Shown piece after piece: positions 1-13,618 of a DNA stretch of 64,000 bases. Both the position numbers and the translations under genes were made by a program. How positions within the stretch are numbered: the stretch's first letter is position 1; each line of letters opens with the position of its first letter. The stretch spans positions 5,281,080-5,345,079 of the forward strand of contig NW_002060944.1 in the NCBI RefSeq assembly GCF_000150275.1, in the 5' to 3' direction. A model generated the notes under the pieces. The model was given only the letters and a program-made list of their open reading frames with translations, had not been told where the DNA came from and did no database searches. The stretch is from Trichoplax adhaerens. Lineage: Eukaryota > Placozoa > Uniplacotomia > Trichoplacea > Trichoplacidae.

Positions 1-1439
1 ATGTGATGCACAATTGTACACGTAGTAAATTCTAGAATTCAATTTATATGGTTCAAGTAACATTATTGCTACTATTGAATTTACTATATTTATGAGGACC
101 ACTGTACCATTAAAGGAGCTATTTATCCCAATATCAATACCTATATATCTTTAGGTCTCACATCATAACAAATAGTGAAAATTTACGATTATCTATTATA
201 AAATGGATATATAAATTATGAGTCAAGAAAGGGTGTCTTCCGGCATAACACAGGTGTCTACCTAGGCGTTTAGTAAATATAGTATCTAAAAATTGATGTA
301 AGACGTTGTTGACAATACCTTTGTTTATCTATATTGATGTAGCATATTTGAAGAGAATGTAAAACTGTCGTTATAGGCTACCTATCTATCGCAATAAACT
401 ATGGCAATATAGCTGGAATGATGATAAAAGTATAAGCTAGTTAGCGTACTGCACATAATAGCCGGATTTTATACCGACTACAGTAGATAAGGTAATTATA
501 TCTTGCTTTATGGCAAACGTGTTCATTATCCGTAAGTGAATACACTTAGATTTTTTGTTAGGATTCTTCCGTAAATTATTCTTATGTAATTGTCAAATTA
601 AATAAGTTCATCAAAGAATAATTGAATCAAGTCATACGTTGTCGTAAACATGTTAAATCTAAACAACCGGCCTTAGATCCGATGGCATTAAAAATAAATC
701 ATTTAATTTATATTGTTTCTTCAAAGTAAGTTTCATTCTCATGATAACATACCGGCTAGACAAAGAATACATGATATTGTTGCTCTTAGCAGATTGCTTA
801 CTATTTGTAGCACTAGATGAAATAATAATCATACGAACTGTAAATGAGATACGTGTAAAGACAACTTTAATCAATCCATGGTATTGTTAAAAACAATATC
901 TAATTCGTTCCTGCTCACTATATATCAATTTATTTTCGTGATCGGCATCAATGTGCGTTATATTAATACCGCTTGATAGGCTGTAAATCTCTCAAGAAAA
1001 TAATAATATGGAATTCAATATTACCCATGAAGCAAGAAGTTATAAACTTCACAATTATTTGTTTACCGCCTTTCTTTATGTACGATACACTTGAATATAA
1101 CGAATGTCCTTATATTTAGGTTACACTATTAGATGCTCCAAATATAAAAATATGAAATGTTTACAAAATATTAACTATATAACTATTACAATAACACCGA
1201 TAATCAGACAAGTTTGACGTCTAGAAACAAAGATAAAGTAGGTTGAATGGAGGCAGTAAGACTTATTTGTATATGAAAAGAATTGATAATGACTACGTAG
1301 CTATTGCTTTCATTCACATTACTTCTTATAATTAATTAACAACTTTAAATTTATAGCATTATTCATACAAAATTACTTTTTATTGTGTGTTCAAATGCAT
1401 CATTCATTCTTAGGTTCATTAATTAATATAATACGAAGA

Positions 1440-2430
1440 GTAGTGTGATCAAATTAATATTTATTAAATTCACAAGCTAGATGTTTCCCGTCAATAAACT
1501 AAATGGTAAACAATAATAAACTAGATGATGAATGGAATTACGTTTAATAAACGATATTCTACAATTGAAACAGAAATGCTAGACAGTATAATTCCTATTA
1601 ATAAATCTAATGATGAATATGATACGGTTTAGTGACGAAAAATTTTTCAAATAGAATAAATGATCAATTTAATTAAATTGAGATCGCTGGTTTGAAATTA
1701 TCATATACTGTAAATTCCATCAATAGACCATATTTTGAATGCAACTAAGCTTAATGAATAAAATTTTACGAATAATACAGGGCAATCAGATTAATTTAAT
1801 TAGATTTGCAAGTCTGATAGTAGATTTCTCTCAATAAATCAGATAATGAAAGCGATCAGTTTTAGCGATTGAAATTTATCGGCTACAGTATAGGAATGTT
1901 ATATGGACAATACAATCGATCTTGGATGAAAATATTTACAAACAGAACAGATCCATTAATTTAATTATGTTAAAAGTTTTAAACTTGATATCATGGTTTC
2001 CATTAATTAAGTCAAGTGATGAGTATGATTACGTCAGTTTATTTTTATATGTATAACAGTAATTTAATTAATTCAATTAAATTTGTAAGTTTGATAATAT
2101 ATTTCTATTGAGGGATAATGAATGTCATTTAACCTAATGAATGGAAGTTTACCGATTGCATGAAGATAATATGATCTATATGATTGGTTTAGGACTAGGA
2201 ATTATATAAACGAGATAAAATGAACAAATTAATTGCTTTGAGCCTACAATTTAGATAGATAATTTCCATGAAATAAGTCGGATAATAATATAATGAATGA
2301 GGATGCGTTTAACGAATTAATCTTTATGAATAGATAGAGCGATCAAATTAACTTCATTGAAGTTTTGCGTTAGATGGTGTAATTTTTATCAATAAACTCA
2401 TTGCTGTGTACTGATGAATTAAATGAATGA
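1440..2430. repeat. Decayed tandem repeat array, ~120-210 bp period
   Basis: A recurring block is visible by eye. It consists of a 'gatcaaattaatttaatta'-like string, then a 'tttgcaagtttgatag'-like string, then 'atttc..atcaataaa' with an 'aatgaatg' segment and a 'tttaacgaatt' tail. Block starts fall near 1447, 1660, 1790, 1950, 2070, 2225 and 2343. Copies are strongly diverged, so this is an old satellite-like array and not a recent expansion. There is no coding potential. Confidence 0.55.
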
Positions 2431-5400
2431 ATTTTACCGCTTGTAAGATTATTATGTAATGTGTATTATTGGCTTTGGATATATATTAAACACGCTATAA
2501 CATGTATTGGAATTAATAATGTATCTCATTTGATATTAAAAATGCAAAGCAGTAGGCAAGTTACTCTTATTTTATTCAAACGTCTCATCAGAATTTCACC
2601 ATATTGCCCATTCAGTAAATATCTATCACGTGGAAATTACCAATTCTACCAGAATGATAGATTCAATATTGCGAGTTGGTATACAGAAGATGCATTTATA
2701 ACCCAGCTGTTCACAAGGTTTTAACAAATAAGAATTTATTATTAATTATAGAATGCAAGCATCCGCCATAATATATGCTCTTTTATTAAGCGATTAAAAA
2801 AGTGATAGAAAGACAATCTTTAATTTAAGGTAGTAGTGATAATGATATCGCTTGCGATACAATTGAATCAATTTACACTAGCCAATTCAGTTAAAGATGT
2901 CAACAATTTATGCTATCGAGATAGAATAATATTACTAGAATAGTACATCCTGAGCGATTTCATTATACTAGACTAATTAATAGCTTTATCAAATGTGACC
3001 TTGACTTGATAAAATCAAATATTTTAACTCACTGTTTTCATCCTTGCAATTATATTGTTGCCCGCGTTTTCATTATACTTTCAACAGCTATCTAACTAGT
3101 AAGCTGACTGCAATTATAAAAATCTTAATTAAATAATATTATCCTAAATAACTTGATGCTACTATCTAGAAACCTTTGACTAAATTAATAATCGTTTTAT
3201 TACTCATCGATGAATTACGAGTAGTTTCCTGTTCTTGATTGTTGGTTGTCAACGATTTAAACGGAAATTAGGTACTGTAGTAATAGTAGCGGTTGTTTCG
3301 ATACTTTTCTATTATATTATTATGTAGGCAACTAATTCACTTTTATTATAATGTATTATTAAAGCTGAAAAATAAGATACTGAATTCTAAAATACTAGTT
3401 TTATAAATCATTAGTAGTTACCCTAACAATTTATTTTCGAAAGTTCTAATGCAAAGATAATCGTTTTTATTTTATCACTCATCAACTAGCAAATATATAA
3501 TTACCGGTAGTATTTTTATATTATGAATATAGCTATTTAATTATCATGAAATAGCTAATAACATCATCGTTTCGAATTTCTACCCCTCATATTCGTTTAG
3601 AACTAGAAGAATTTATTTATAATGAATCAGAAATGGTCCACTTTCTGATGCCTTTAGGTAGTTTAAGCGTAGAGCCTTATGTACCATAAATACTGCACAA
3701 TCTCCATGGAGTAATGTAATAAATTACTTCAGACTCCTACGCTATTCACATGAAAGAAATTATTTAAGGCCTGGTTCTAATACATAACGTTACAAATTAG
3801 GCTTATACATGACTAACTAAGAGGGTGAGTGGGTTGAGATAAATCCGATTGATGAATCATTATTTCGATTGAAACCTTTCTAGCCTTAATACTTTCAGTG
3901 AGATATTATGCTAATTTCCATCGTCCTATTACAGTAAAGCTAAGTAGCAAACATTTTTGAATTCTTACTATAGTCGATGAAAAGATTGCATCATTTTTGT
4001 CGTGTAAAGTCAATAATGGAATTATGGACAATTGAACGAGGTAATAATATATTAAACGCGTGCACAACAATGAATTCAGTTTTCTTATCAAATAAATAAT
4101 ATTCCATTATAGCGATAAAAATAACTGATCGGCAAGTATTACTGATTTATACTGCATAAATGCCTCTATTCAAACATATGCTTGCGATGACTACTGTCAG
4201 CCGCCCTCGCTGTTTGAAAATTACATCATGCTGTATTTACAGAAGATGTTGTAGTAGGGTAAAGTCCGATCGGTGTAGAACAGTTTCCTATTGAGCAACA
4301 AGACTAATTAATCAGTGATATTAGGTCTTTAAAGTATTGACTTTAAGTCCTACTTAGATCGACGACGATATGAAATAACAATGAAATCAGATGTCTTGAT
4401 CTATCCAATACTGTAGATTGTTTCATTCCTAGCCGGTGATCATGTATAACCCAATTTTGAATTATAACTAGATAATGTAATCCAAAATATTCTAGATATT
4501 TTACTTCGTTTATCAGCTGTACTAACTGGTTATTATATCAAAAATTAACTTATTTTTACGTTTGTACATATTTTAATTGATTATTTCTAGCTCGTACGTA
4601 CATAAACCAGTGCTAAGACATAGCTGGATTATTTATCGCAGCTTTTTCGAGCCATTTTGCATCACCTGTTCACTTTACTAATCAGCTATCACATCGAGAA
4701 TTGAAGCTATATTTTTCCTAGTCGTATATTTCGTCCCTAGTTTCTTCGAAATTAATATAATTTAAAGAAATGGAACGAAGAGGATACAACTATTGTGACG
4801 CCATTTTCAATGAATATTTTCATAATAGGTATCATCACTAAGATAAAAATTAATAATTTAATAAATAAAATTATTGCCAAGACGTGCACGTTACATTGTC
4901 TATTGATGAAGTAGCCCAAGGCAGCAATACGCTTGGTTAATATTTTAAAAGTATTCCGTTTGTATTATTTAAGATTTGCCTTAGGGTATTGTCTATTGTT
5001 AGAGCAGAGCAATCAAATTTACCGATTTATTTCCTAGGCTGTAAGATAAACTTTATTTTTTACCTAATGTTACTTTTACTGGAATAAAACTATGAGCTTA
5101 TAAATAGGCCCTTTTATTAATAATATACCTAATAACAATATACTCCAACAGAAGTATTTACTAATTAAAATGCATAAGTATTTCCAGTCTGTTCTCTTTT
5201 AATTCTAATTAGTATCTATATAAAATGCTGTATCATAGAAAGGTTTCTAATGCTGGGCCCATGATATTTAATTAATTAATTCTTTACTGGAAAATTAATT
5301 GTAGAAATTTTCAATTATGATGCTCCTTTTTGGTGCTTCTATAGTACTCTAATTTTGTATAGAATATGTTTTAATACAAGACTTTATTGCTACATCTATA

Positions 5401-8400
5401 ATATTTAATTAAGTAATTTCTTATTAGAAAGTAAAATTATTATTTTTTTATCAATTATCAAAGTAAAATTATCATATTGGCATCCCAATTGGGTTGTTCA
5501 TATTGCAGATTCAATTAAGATCTATTTTCATACTGATTGCCATATTGCGAAAGACTATTTTACCAGTTTTGCGATATCTAGCTGATTTAATTTTTTTGCT
5601 AGATAATAAATCATAGAAATGTCCATTAAGATATTTACTTTTGTGAATTCAGTTGTTACTTACTCCATATTTAATGCTGTAGTACTATAGAATTTTACTA
5701 GATGCTTAAGTAATCAATTTTGCTTGAAGTGGACTATGGAAATATTCAATTGGAGATGCCCATTTTCATTGTTTTGATGCAGTCATAACCGACTTTTGAA
5801 CTACAGCAAACAGTCTTTACAGGAGAAGAATGAACATGAATTTTAAAGACAAGTAACAATATCCATTTAATAACGGAGAAAGACGACAGAGCATTATTGT
5901 GACTGTAGAATTAAATTCGAAGTCTGATTTTGCAACAACTACATTTTATGGCAAAAATGATTCTTAAAGTTTTAGGGGGTATTTTCAAATTATCATACAC
6001 CTCTAAGATAGTACATATTTATCTATTATAATAGTTGACAAATATGTAGAAGCAATACAAGAATTAGTAGATTTAAGTATAAGATATATAGTACAGTATC
6101 ATTATTGCATGTGAAGTTAACATTCTGTAGCTGTAATCAATACTATGTTAGCATATGTAATAGTACATAAACTGGGGGTAAATTGCAACTTATACAACGG
6201 ACTAATAGAAGTATAATATTGTAGTTAGATTATAACTATTTTACTCAGCTCTTGGACAAAATTAAGAAATATGTTATTCTCAATCGATTGCGTCTTGTAT
6301 CATTTTTCAATTTGGTTAATATAAAATGATCTTTCTTTTATTAATAACAGGATCTAGAATTGATCCCATTTCTGTGGCGATAATATCGACATCTTTAGAA
6401 GTAGCTGATTAGTTAACATTGCGGTTGCTGTGCAACCCAAGCTCGACGATGCATTGCTGCACAGTAAAACATTACATGCATACATTTGTTAATAAGTATC
6501 CTTCTTTCTATTATTGAGAGTTCTGGTAAAGATTCTGAAAAAGCATGCAGAATCACTATTCTATAAATTATTTTCTTTGCTGTAGTGCAAAGGAGTTGAT
6601 TCTCATTTATTGTATGGTTAGTATTGCTTTGTAATCGTCTACTAGGAGAAGATGGCTTCCAGATTCAAAATGGTTAAAGGTACGAACTAAAACGTTACAG
6701 TAACAGTTTTTATGTAGCAGAAATGTATAGAAAGACCAACTAATAAACCTTTTATGTTTCTGTCCAATTACTTAAATAAATAATTAGTCACTGAAAACAT
6801 TAATGCCGTATGATTATTTACATATTTCAGATATTCCACGCCTATTAGATAGCTGATTACAGACCACAAGAGCTGTCATTTGCTCCTGACGTAATATCTT
6901 TCACGCGGTAATTGAATTAGTAAAGAGCTGGAAGCCAAGTTTGCTATTGTAGAAAGCAGCGATTGTCCTTTAGAATAACTTTATACCTTTAATAAATATC
7001 GCCCTTGTTGTCATCGTACAATTACCTACTACGGATACATTACTGATTATATGCACAAGTGAGGCATATTAATAAGGGGTTTATAGTATGATTGTTATTG
7101 TAGGCGAATGTAAGCAAATACAAGGATATCAATAAGCTAATATTTTTTACTATTAGACAAGAATAGTAATACAAACCGCCCTCCAATAGGAAGCTATCAC
7201 GCTTAAAAAAATACTTGATGGATTGTTACATCTCTAAATAAAAGCTGATAGTATCATCTTGTGATTATATCAGCGGCCTCGCTCAGATTGTTTAAGATAA
7301 TGTAAATTGCTATACAAAGTGATGATTACATGCTAATTTTATTGCAGTATTTGACGATGATATACCTTAAACTATTGTAATTGAATTCAGAGAGCGAATA
7401 ATCTTACTATGATAGGTAGATTGTAGATGAGTACAGCCATGCCGTAACCTTGATGTGCTAATCAGTTGGAATTCAACAGTATCGTACAGAAATAATGTAT
7501 ATTGGATAGGGCCAAATATTTTTGTCTGCTTCATGGAATATTTTCCAGTTTGAGCTGACGATTTACTAGCAAGAAGCGATGATGTTCATGTGCGAGTAGC
7601 TTGTATTGCATCTTGCAGATTGGATGATCTATGAGATAGTACTAATATCGTCGCTACGACATTGCAAGTGATTTGGTCTAAAACTTTGATATTGCACCCT
7701 GTCATTTCTTTCACATGTGTTCGAATCTTCAGCTGTATTATATATATGTTACGTCTACGCTACGGTGGTAAAAGTTAAGATTATTAGTTTATTACACTTG
7801 GTTTGTTTTAGTTCATGTCAATTTGCGGTCAAAGATCGCTAAGTATAGATATTTGTTTGCAAGTAAATATTTAAAATGGATGTATCATCCTCAGTAAACT
7901 TACCGCAGCTCTGTCGTACACAATAATACAAGTATATACAATGTAGAACTAGTTCGGACTATCGGACTGTAGCGTTTGCCGTTAACTGCACAGAATAGCT
8001 TTGGAGTGAGAGTATTGGAATAAAATCAAAGCGACTATTTATAACAAGAAAAAATGTTTACCTATTTTGTATACTTGTACATGAGGATGCTAGCAGATGT
8101 TTGCGTTTTTATATTTTCGTATCCTAGACAATTCTACTCTACAGTACAATGATAAAAATAACAGCTTAAATTGCGCCATTTTTAGGGAGCTTATTTTCTA
8201 GCATAGAATTTTTCTAGTCTAATAGGAATTGATGTTGTCAAGAGTTATTACTTTATTCTTCTATCTACCATTATGGATTTGTCGATTTTGTGCATGACTT
8301 ACTATAGGATAGATAATCTATACGCGTCCTTTCAACAATGTACGAAGCGCATATTTCAGAGTAATTTCCATCTGCATATTTTCTACACTATACCTGGCTA

Positions 8401-9974
8401 ATGTAGCATAGACTTCATTCTATGCAAATCACGATTGCACTGAGTCATACAGTCTACATTTGGGCGATGAGGACAAATTATAATTATTGGAGAGAATATG
8501 GCAAGGTTAGCCCAATCATGATCCATTCTTTTATACAGTTTGATAGTATTTGACAACAATAATAAATAGATCATAACATAATTTACAAGTCAAATCAGAT
8601 AATAAAGTTTGCTATCTCTGGGATGACCCATTTGGGTGGGGGAAGAAAAATACAATCCTATCCAAAATTAGTGATGAAGTTTAACCACCATTAGATCCGA
8701 ATTATTCGCCGTCATGAAAGGATGGATTAATACATAACATAAGGAGAATTTTATGTGTCATGAATACCTCATGTGCTGTAATTTTCGGTTATTGCTACGG
8801 TATTATGAATGGCTGATTGACTAGCATGGTATGAAATGGTATAACTGACAGTTTAGTCAGTCAATAGGTCACAGAAGGGGGTTTGACTATGTTGATCTCG
8901 CGAAGCGTTGAACAATAATTATCTGCCACTCGTATACGATTTTGATGTGTATAGCATGGCAGATAGACTACTTTCATTGTCAAGTTGTTACATGACGATG
9001 GAGATAATTTGATATAGCATGATGATAGAATCAACTTGTCTATTTCAAGACGGTGCCACCGCCTATTGAACATCAATCGTTTTTCATAGACAATACAGTC
9101 CATTTGTATTGCAAGTCTGCTGGACTGTAGTGTACTTTCTTCATCTTATTACAGTATTTGTCCAGTCATGCTAAGTTGCATTAACAAGTTCTTCTTCATG
9201 CTTGCTAGATAAACATAGACAGTGTAATAGTCGTTGAAAGATCAAGGTATACGGATCCATTTTTCAACATTGGCAGCGTAATATGGTAGGTATTATGGAG
9301 TATTCTCCACGTTGGTAGTTTATGTAGTCTTTTGATTTTTTAGGGGCGGTGGAGTCGTTGTGATACAGTCAGTACATTACTTGTACAAGAGTGCAGTCAC
9401 TGAGCACTGAGTAGGTCTTTTGTTCACCATCTACTGTATACGAGGGATGTTTACAGTATACACGATGTGTCCACCTATTATGGTGGATTGGATAACAGAG
9501 TCGTTATCCAATAGGATCGCTTATCATTTGGAGCAATTGAAGCTAAAAGTTGGATTCTATCGTAGGCTAAAATAGGATAGTACTATTACTCCTTTCTAAG
9601 AATTGTTTTATTGAAGGCCATCCATTATCCTAATATTCATCGATTGAGCGGAAAGGCTTTTTTGGGTTTTCTGGTAGTCTAGTAGTCAGGCGTGCAAGAT
9701 GAATGCACAGAGTACAGTATAGTGTCCATTGTACTCGGTACAGTACAGTATAATAATTCTGAGGTGCAGCGTTTTCCCAAAGCTGTGTTTTGGTCATACA
9801 GTACAGTACTGTCGATTCCAGTGCGTAGTACTGTAGAGAAGGACTCTAAGTGATTGTCATGTGTGTCACGTGTGCAAGATTGGACTGTACTCTGTTTGCA
9901 TGGTACAGTATTGGACGTGGGCGTCAGCGGCGGATAAATTGTTGTCCTGTCCAAGTGTACAACTGAACAATTTA

Positions 9975-10412
9975 CATGTTGCAGTGTTCTGAGCCTTTTT
10001 GACTGTACAGTACAGTCCAAAACTGTTAGCTTACTCGAGTAAGCTAACAGTGTACATGTTGCAGTGTTTTGAGCCTTTTTGAGTGTACACAGTACAGTCC
10101 AAAACTGTTAGCTTACTCGAGTAAGCTAACAGTGTACATGTTGCAGTGTTTTGAGCCTTTTTGAGTGTACACAGTACAGTCCAAAACTGTTAGCTTACTC
10201 TAGTAAGCGTAGCGATGTACAGTACATGTTGCAGTGTTTTGAGCCTTTTTGACTGAACACTACTGTACAGTCCAAAACTGTTAGCTTACTCTAGTAAGAT
10301 AACAATGTCCAGTACTGTACAGTACAGTGTACAGTACAATTGCAGTGTTTTGAGCCTTTTGGACTGTACACTGTACAGTACTGTACAGTGCGATACTGTA
10401 AGCTACAGTACT
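9975..10412. repeat. Tandem repeat with palindromic core (5 copies)
   Basis: Five copies of a unit share the core 'gcagtgttttgagcctttt'. The cores begin at 9981, 10061, 10143, 10231 and 10342, giving periods of 80, 82, 88 and 111 bp. Between cores lie GTACAGTAC-type strings and a 28-bp perfect palindrome (10023-10050 and 10105-10132, centred on CTCGAG); in the third and fourth copies the palindrome is degraded. Later units are longer because extra GTAC/CAGTA repeats have been inserted. No protein is encoded. Confidence 0.9.
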
Positions 10413-11972
10413 GTACTGTACACAGAAAATGATGAAGCGGATTGAATTTTCCATAGTACAGTAGACTAGATTGTGTGCCGTGGTTAGGGCTGCTCTACAG
10501 TATTTGGATATAATATACTGTAGTCCACTGCATGTACTGTACCCTTCTCCAATGTATCGACACAACGTACGGCCGATAGGGTAGAAAAGAACAAAACCCC
10601 AACAGTGCCTTCACGATTCCGTACCGCTGCTGAGAGTTGAAACTTTGGAATCTGGCTCGAATTCTGAAAATCAATTTTACTGCTCAGACTGGATCTGGTG
10701 ATGAATGTTATTTTGGGTATTTTTTTCCTGCATCCATGCTGAAAGAGTCCATCGGCAATCGACTGAAATTAATCCTACAAAATAGGCGAGGAAGCCATTG
10801 CCATACAACATAATCGGACTGCCAGGATAAAAAACCCCCTGTTTCTGTGCTTGACTTAGCCGACGAAGCGTTCCTACGATACTGTCGGTCTATTTGGCTA
10901 CGTTCCAACGATCCATTGGATTTGCAGTAAGTTCAATTTCAACTTGTTATCGATGTGCTATAGGCAGCAAGTGGGTATTTGAATGCGGCTGTGCTATACT
11001 GTATAGTTGGAGTTTTAGGGAAATGATGTAGGAGGCTTGTGGCTTGTGAGCATTACTCCTTCACTAGACCTTTGTTAGCAGCAAAGTTGGATACTGCTTG
11101 TACTGTAATTGTTGCAAATGATGATTGTTGATTATCAAGTTGGGTATGAGCACTTGTAATTGACTTTAAAAATTGCAATGCTACTTTGAGGAAAGGGTGT
11201 TGTTGAAATGCTTAGTTACAATCTCTTGTGCTCACCGCTTATTTCATAGACTGTAGCAAGTGGAGATGATGACGTTAATTAATCTTTTCATCGCTTTTGA
11301 AAGGTTGTTTTGGCCATACCCGTTTTCCTCATTGGTCGTATGGTACAACAGTGAATCATTGAATTTTGCTGTCGTATGTTCAAAAGCTTCATTGGCAAGT
11401 TGACTAGGTAAGCATCAACATTACTACATGTTTCAAAATGATTCTCCAATACTATTGCATATGGTCGTTTTGTGTTGTGCTATCATCTCTGCTAGAAGAT
11501 GACCATGACCAAGTACGGTATCATCCTGAATTTGAAAGATTGCTGCTGATACCATACTGTACGTACGGTGGTGTTGTGTTTTCCCAAAATGATGTAGAGT
11601 AGAGTACAGTGGACGATACCACTCAGGTCTTGCTTGCCACCCTATAGCTGACTGTGGACTGTTTTGGTGCATTGCGCAGCTTGCATGACAGTCGTTTCCC
11701 GAGTAGCAAAACCAATTTTTCTTGACATAGTGTAGTTACCGATTCTTCTCAGCACGCTATTGATTTCATACTTGACTGCTAAAAGCAAACCTGAGTTGGA
11801 CTGGTCGATCAAGTGGGCTTACAGTACCTCATTTGGGCGCTACCGTATCACAACGCCTCACTGTGATGATGACTACAGTACTTTGTACTCTACTCCAGTG
11901 AGTCCATTCTCTCTTTCTTCCATGGCTGTTGACTGCAGTCCAGTGTACAGTACGTACTGGACTGCAGTAAAG

Positions 11973-12113
11973 TACAATGTACTGTAGTTGAATCCCATGC
12001 CAAACCCCTTACGGTACCCCCTTGCAGTCCAGTACGTACAGTACTGTACTGGACTAGGTTGTGTGTACAATGTACTGTAGTTGAATCCCATGCCAAACCC
12101 CTTACGGTACCCC
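11973..12113. repeat. 93-bp-spaced direct repeat
   Basis: A 48-bp segment beginning 'tacaatgtactgtagttga' and ending 'cttacggtacccc' occurs at 11973-12020 and again at 12066-12113, essentially identical. The material between the copies is GTAC/CAGTA-rich. The open frames that run through both copies in several frames are by-products of the repeat. Confidence 0.9.
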
Positions 12114-13618
12114 TTGATGATTGGATTTCTGCAGCTGCGCACTGCAAGTTTGTTATTGTTTACATGGGCTAGGAGCCATGGGTATGCTAGGCACAGTGTA
12201 GCAGACAGTCCTCAATAGCAGTACAGTAGTCAATACCGTCATTCAAAACGAAGACAATTCATCTGCTGAGAATCGCGCTTCGACGTACAGTACGTACCTA
12301 CAGTACTGGGTACTGTAGTCGACGAGTCTACTGCACGGTCAGTCTCTCGTGTGGACAAACTTTGCAGTATGCCAACCACAGGCTCACGTGATCACCGTAC
12401 AATGGACTGGACTGGTATGGATCGCATTCTCTTCTCCATCCAAAAACAACAACACTCGCAACAAGGGTCCCATCAAATCTTGTTACAGTTGAAGTAGAAG
12501 AAATCATCCAGTTGGAAAAGTGGTTGGGTTCAAGGCAGTATAGTTCAGTACATCGGATAAAGAAATAGTCTTGATTATGCATTGAATCATGACCAACTCT
12601 GCTTCGTTATCAGGCTTAGTGCTAATTCAAATTGTAACGACGGAAGTAATCGACAGCAATCAAGAAGAAGTTGCACATGTTGAGGATATTACTGAGATTT
12701 TAAAAAGAAGAATCAGCGATCATTTTCATAGGAAAATAGTACTTTAAAAAACAACTCTTACTCCCATGGTCAGTTTGGGTATATTGAGTGGGGCAGTCAG
12801 CCTTGTTATTGATACGCGTGTTGATCATTGAATCAAAACATTTTCATTGCATGTCGACATGCAAGGATTATTTTATTATTACATTGTATGTACTTTTACT
12901 CCATCATGAATAATGATTAGGTGTAGAATATTTCCATCTTTTTCAATTGCACCCACATTAGTACAACATCAAGTATTGTACAATTATCACTGTAGTCGAA
13001 ATGATCAATAGGTTACGCTTTTGCTGTTGAAAAACCATTCAAAAGATGATACTACATTGATTCTTCGGCATACAGATTGACATTGATCAGTTTTGATACG
13101 TACGCCTTCATTACAGAATTGCTGCAGAGACGTAAAATTGCCCATTTGCAAATAGTCACCACTGAGGGCATGGTTTCACGGTCATTTCATTCGTGAACCA
13201 TTCCTTTGCCAAGCACTACATAAGACCTACAGTGTACATTTGATTCGTCGGCCTGCTTTAAATCATCGTTATAGGTGATTTTACCCACGACTGTTAATGG
13301 ATCTTAATAAATGTACTACATATGCGTAATTTACTATACTATTATCAATAAATAATATACCGTTGTTCAATAACTACCTCGTCTCATTGACCATCATTCT
13401 CACTGTCTTTTTCCACCATTTTTACAGCGTGCTACATGTTTTTTATTCTTATAGTCAAGATAGTATTCAATACTACGATATTATAAAAAAGGATAATTGA
13501 ACCAATTGACTCCACTCTTCGTTAAGGCTTAACTGATGATGTTGTGAATGATACCTTTTGATATATAATTTATCTAACCAAGTTGCTCTACCAATGTTTA
13601 TCGCATCGGTTAGCTTGC

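Larger units (their letters stand above)
1..13618. other. Gene-free left flank
   Basis: No coding region can be supported here. Open frames on both strands are short (under about 115 codons), have no recognisable family similarity and are not flanked by convincing splice sites in a consistent frame. The first 9 kb is very AT-rich and contains diverged repeats. From about 9.3 to 12.6 kb the base composition becomes less AT-rich and the sequence is dominated by GTAC-centred repeats (annotated separately). From 12.6 to 13.6 kb nothing stands out. Distal regulatory DNA or non-coding RNA cannot be excluded from sequence alone. Confidence 0.7.

Noticed and set aside
9679-10020. 113-codon minus-strand frame
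   Set aside because: It runs through the palindromic tandem repeat and pentanucleotide tracts, with no family similarity.
11873-12147. Overlapping 85-89 codon frames on the minus strand
   Set aside because: They are open in two frames at once because they run through the 93-bp-spaced direct repeat and GTAC/CAGTA strings; the predicted peptides are themselves repetitive.
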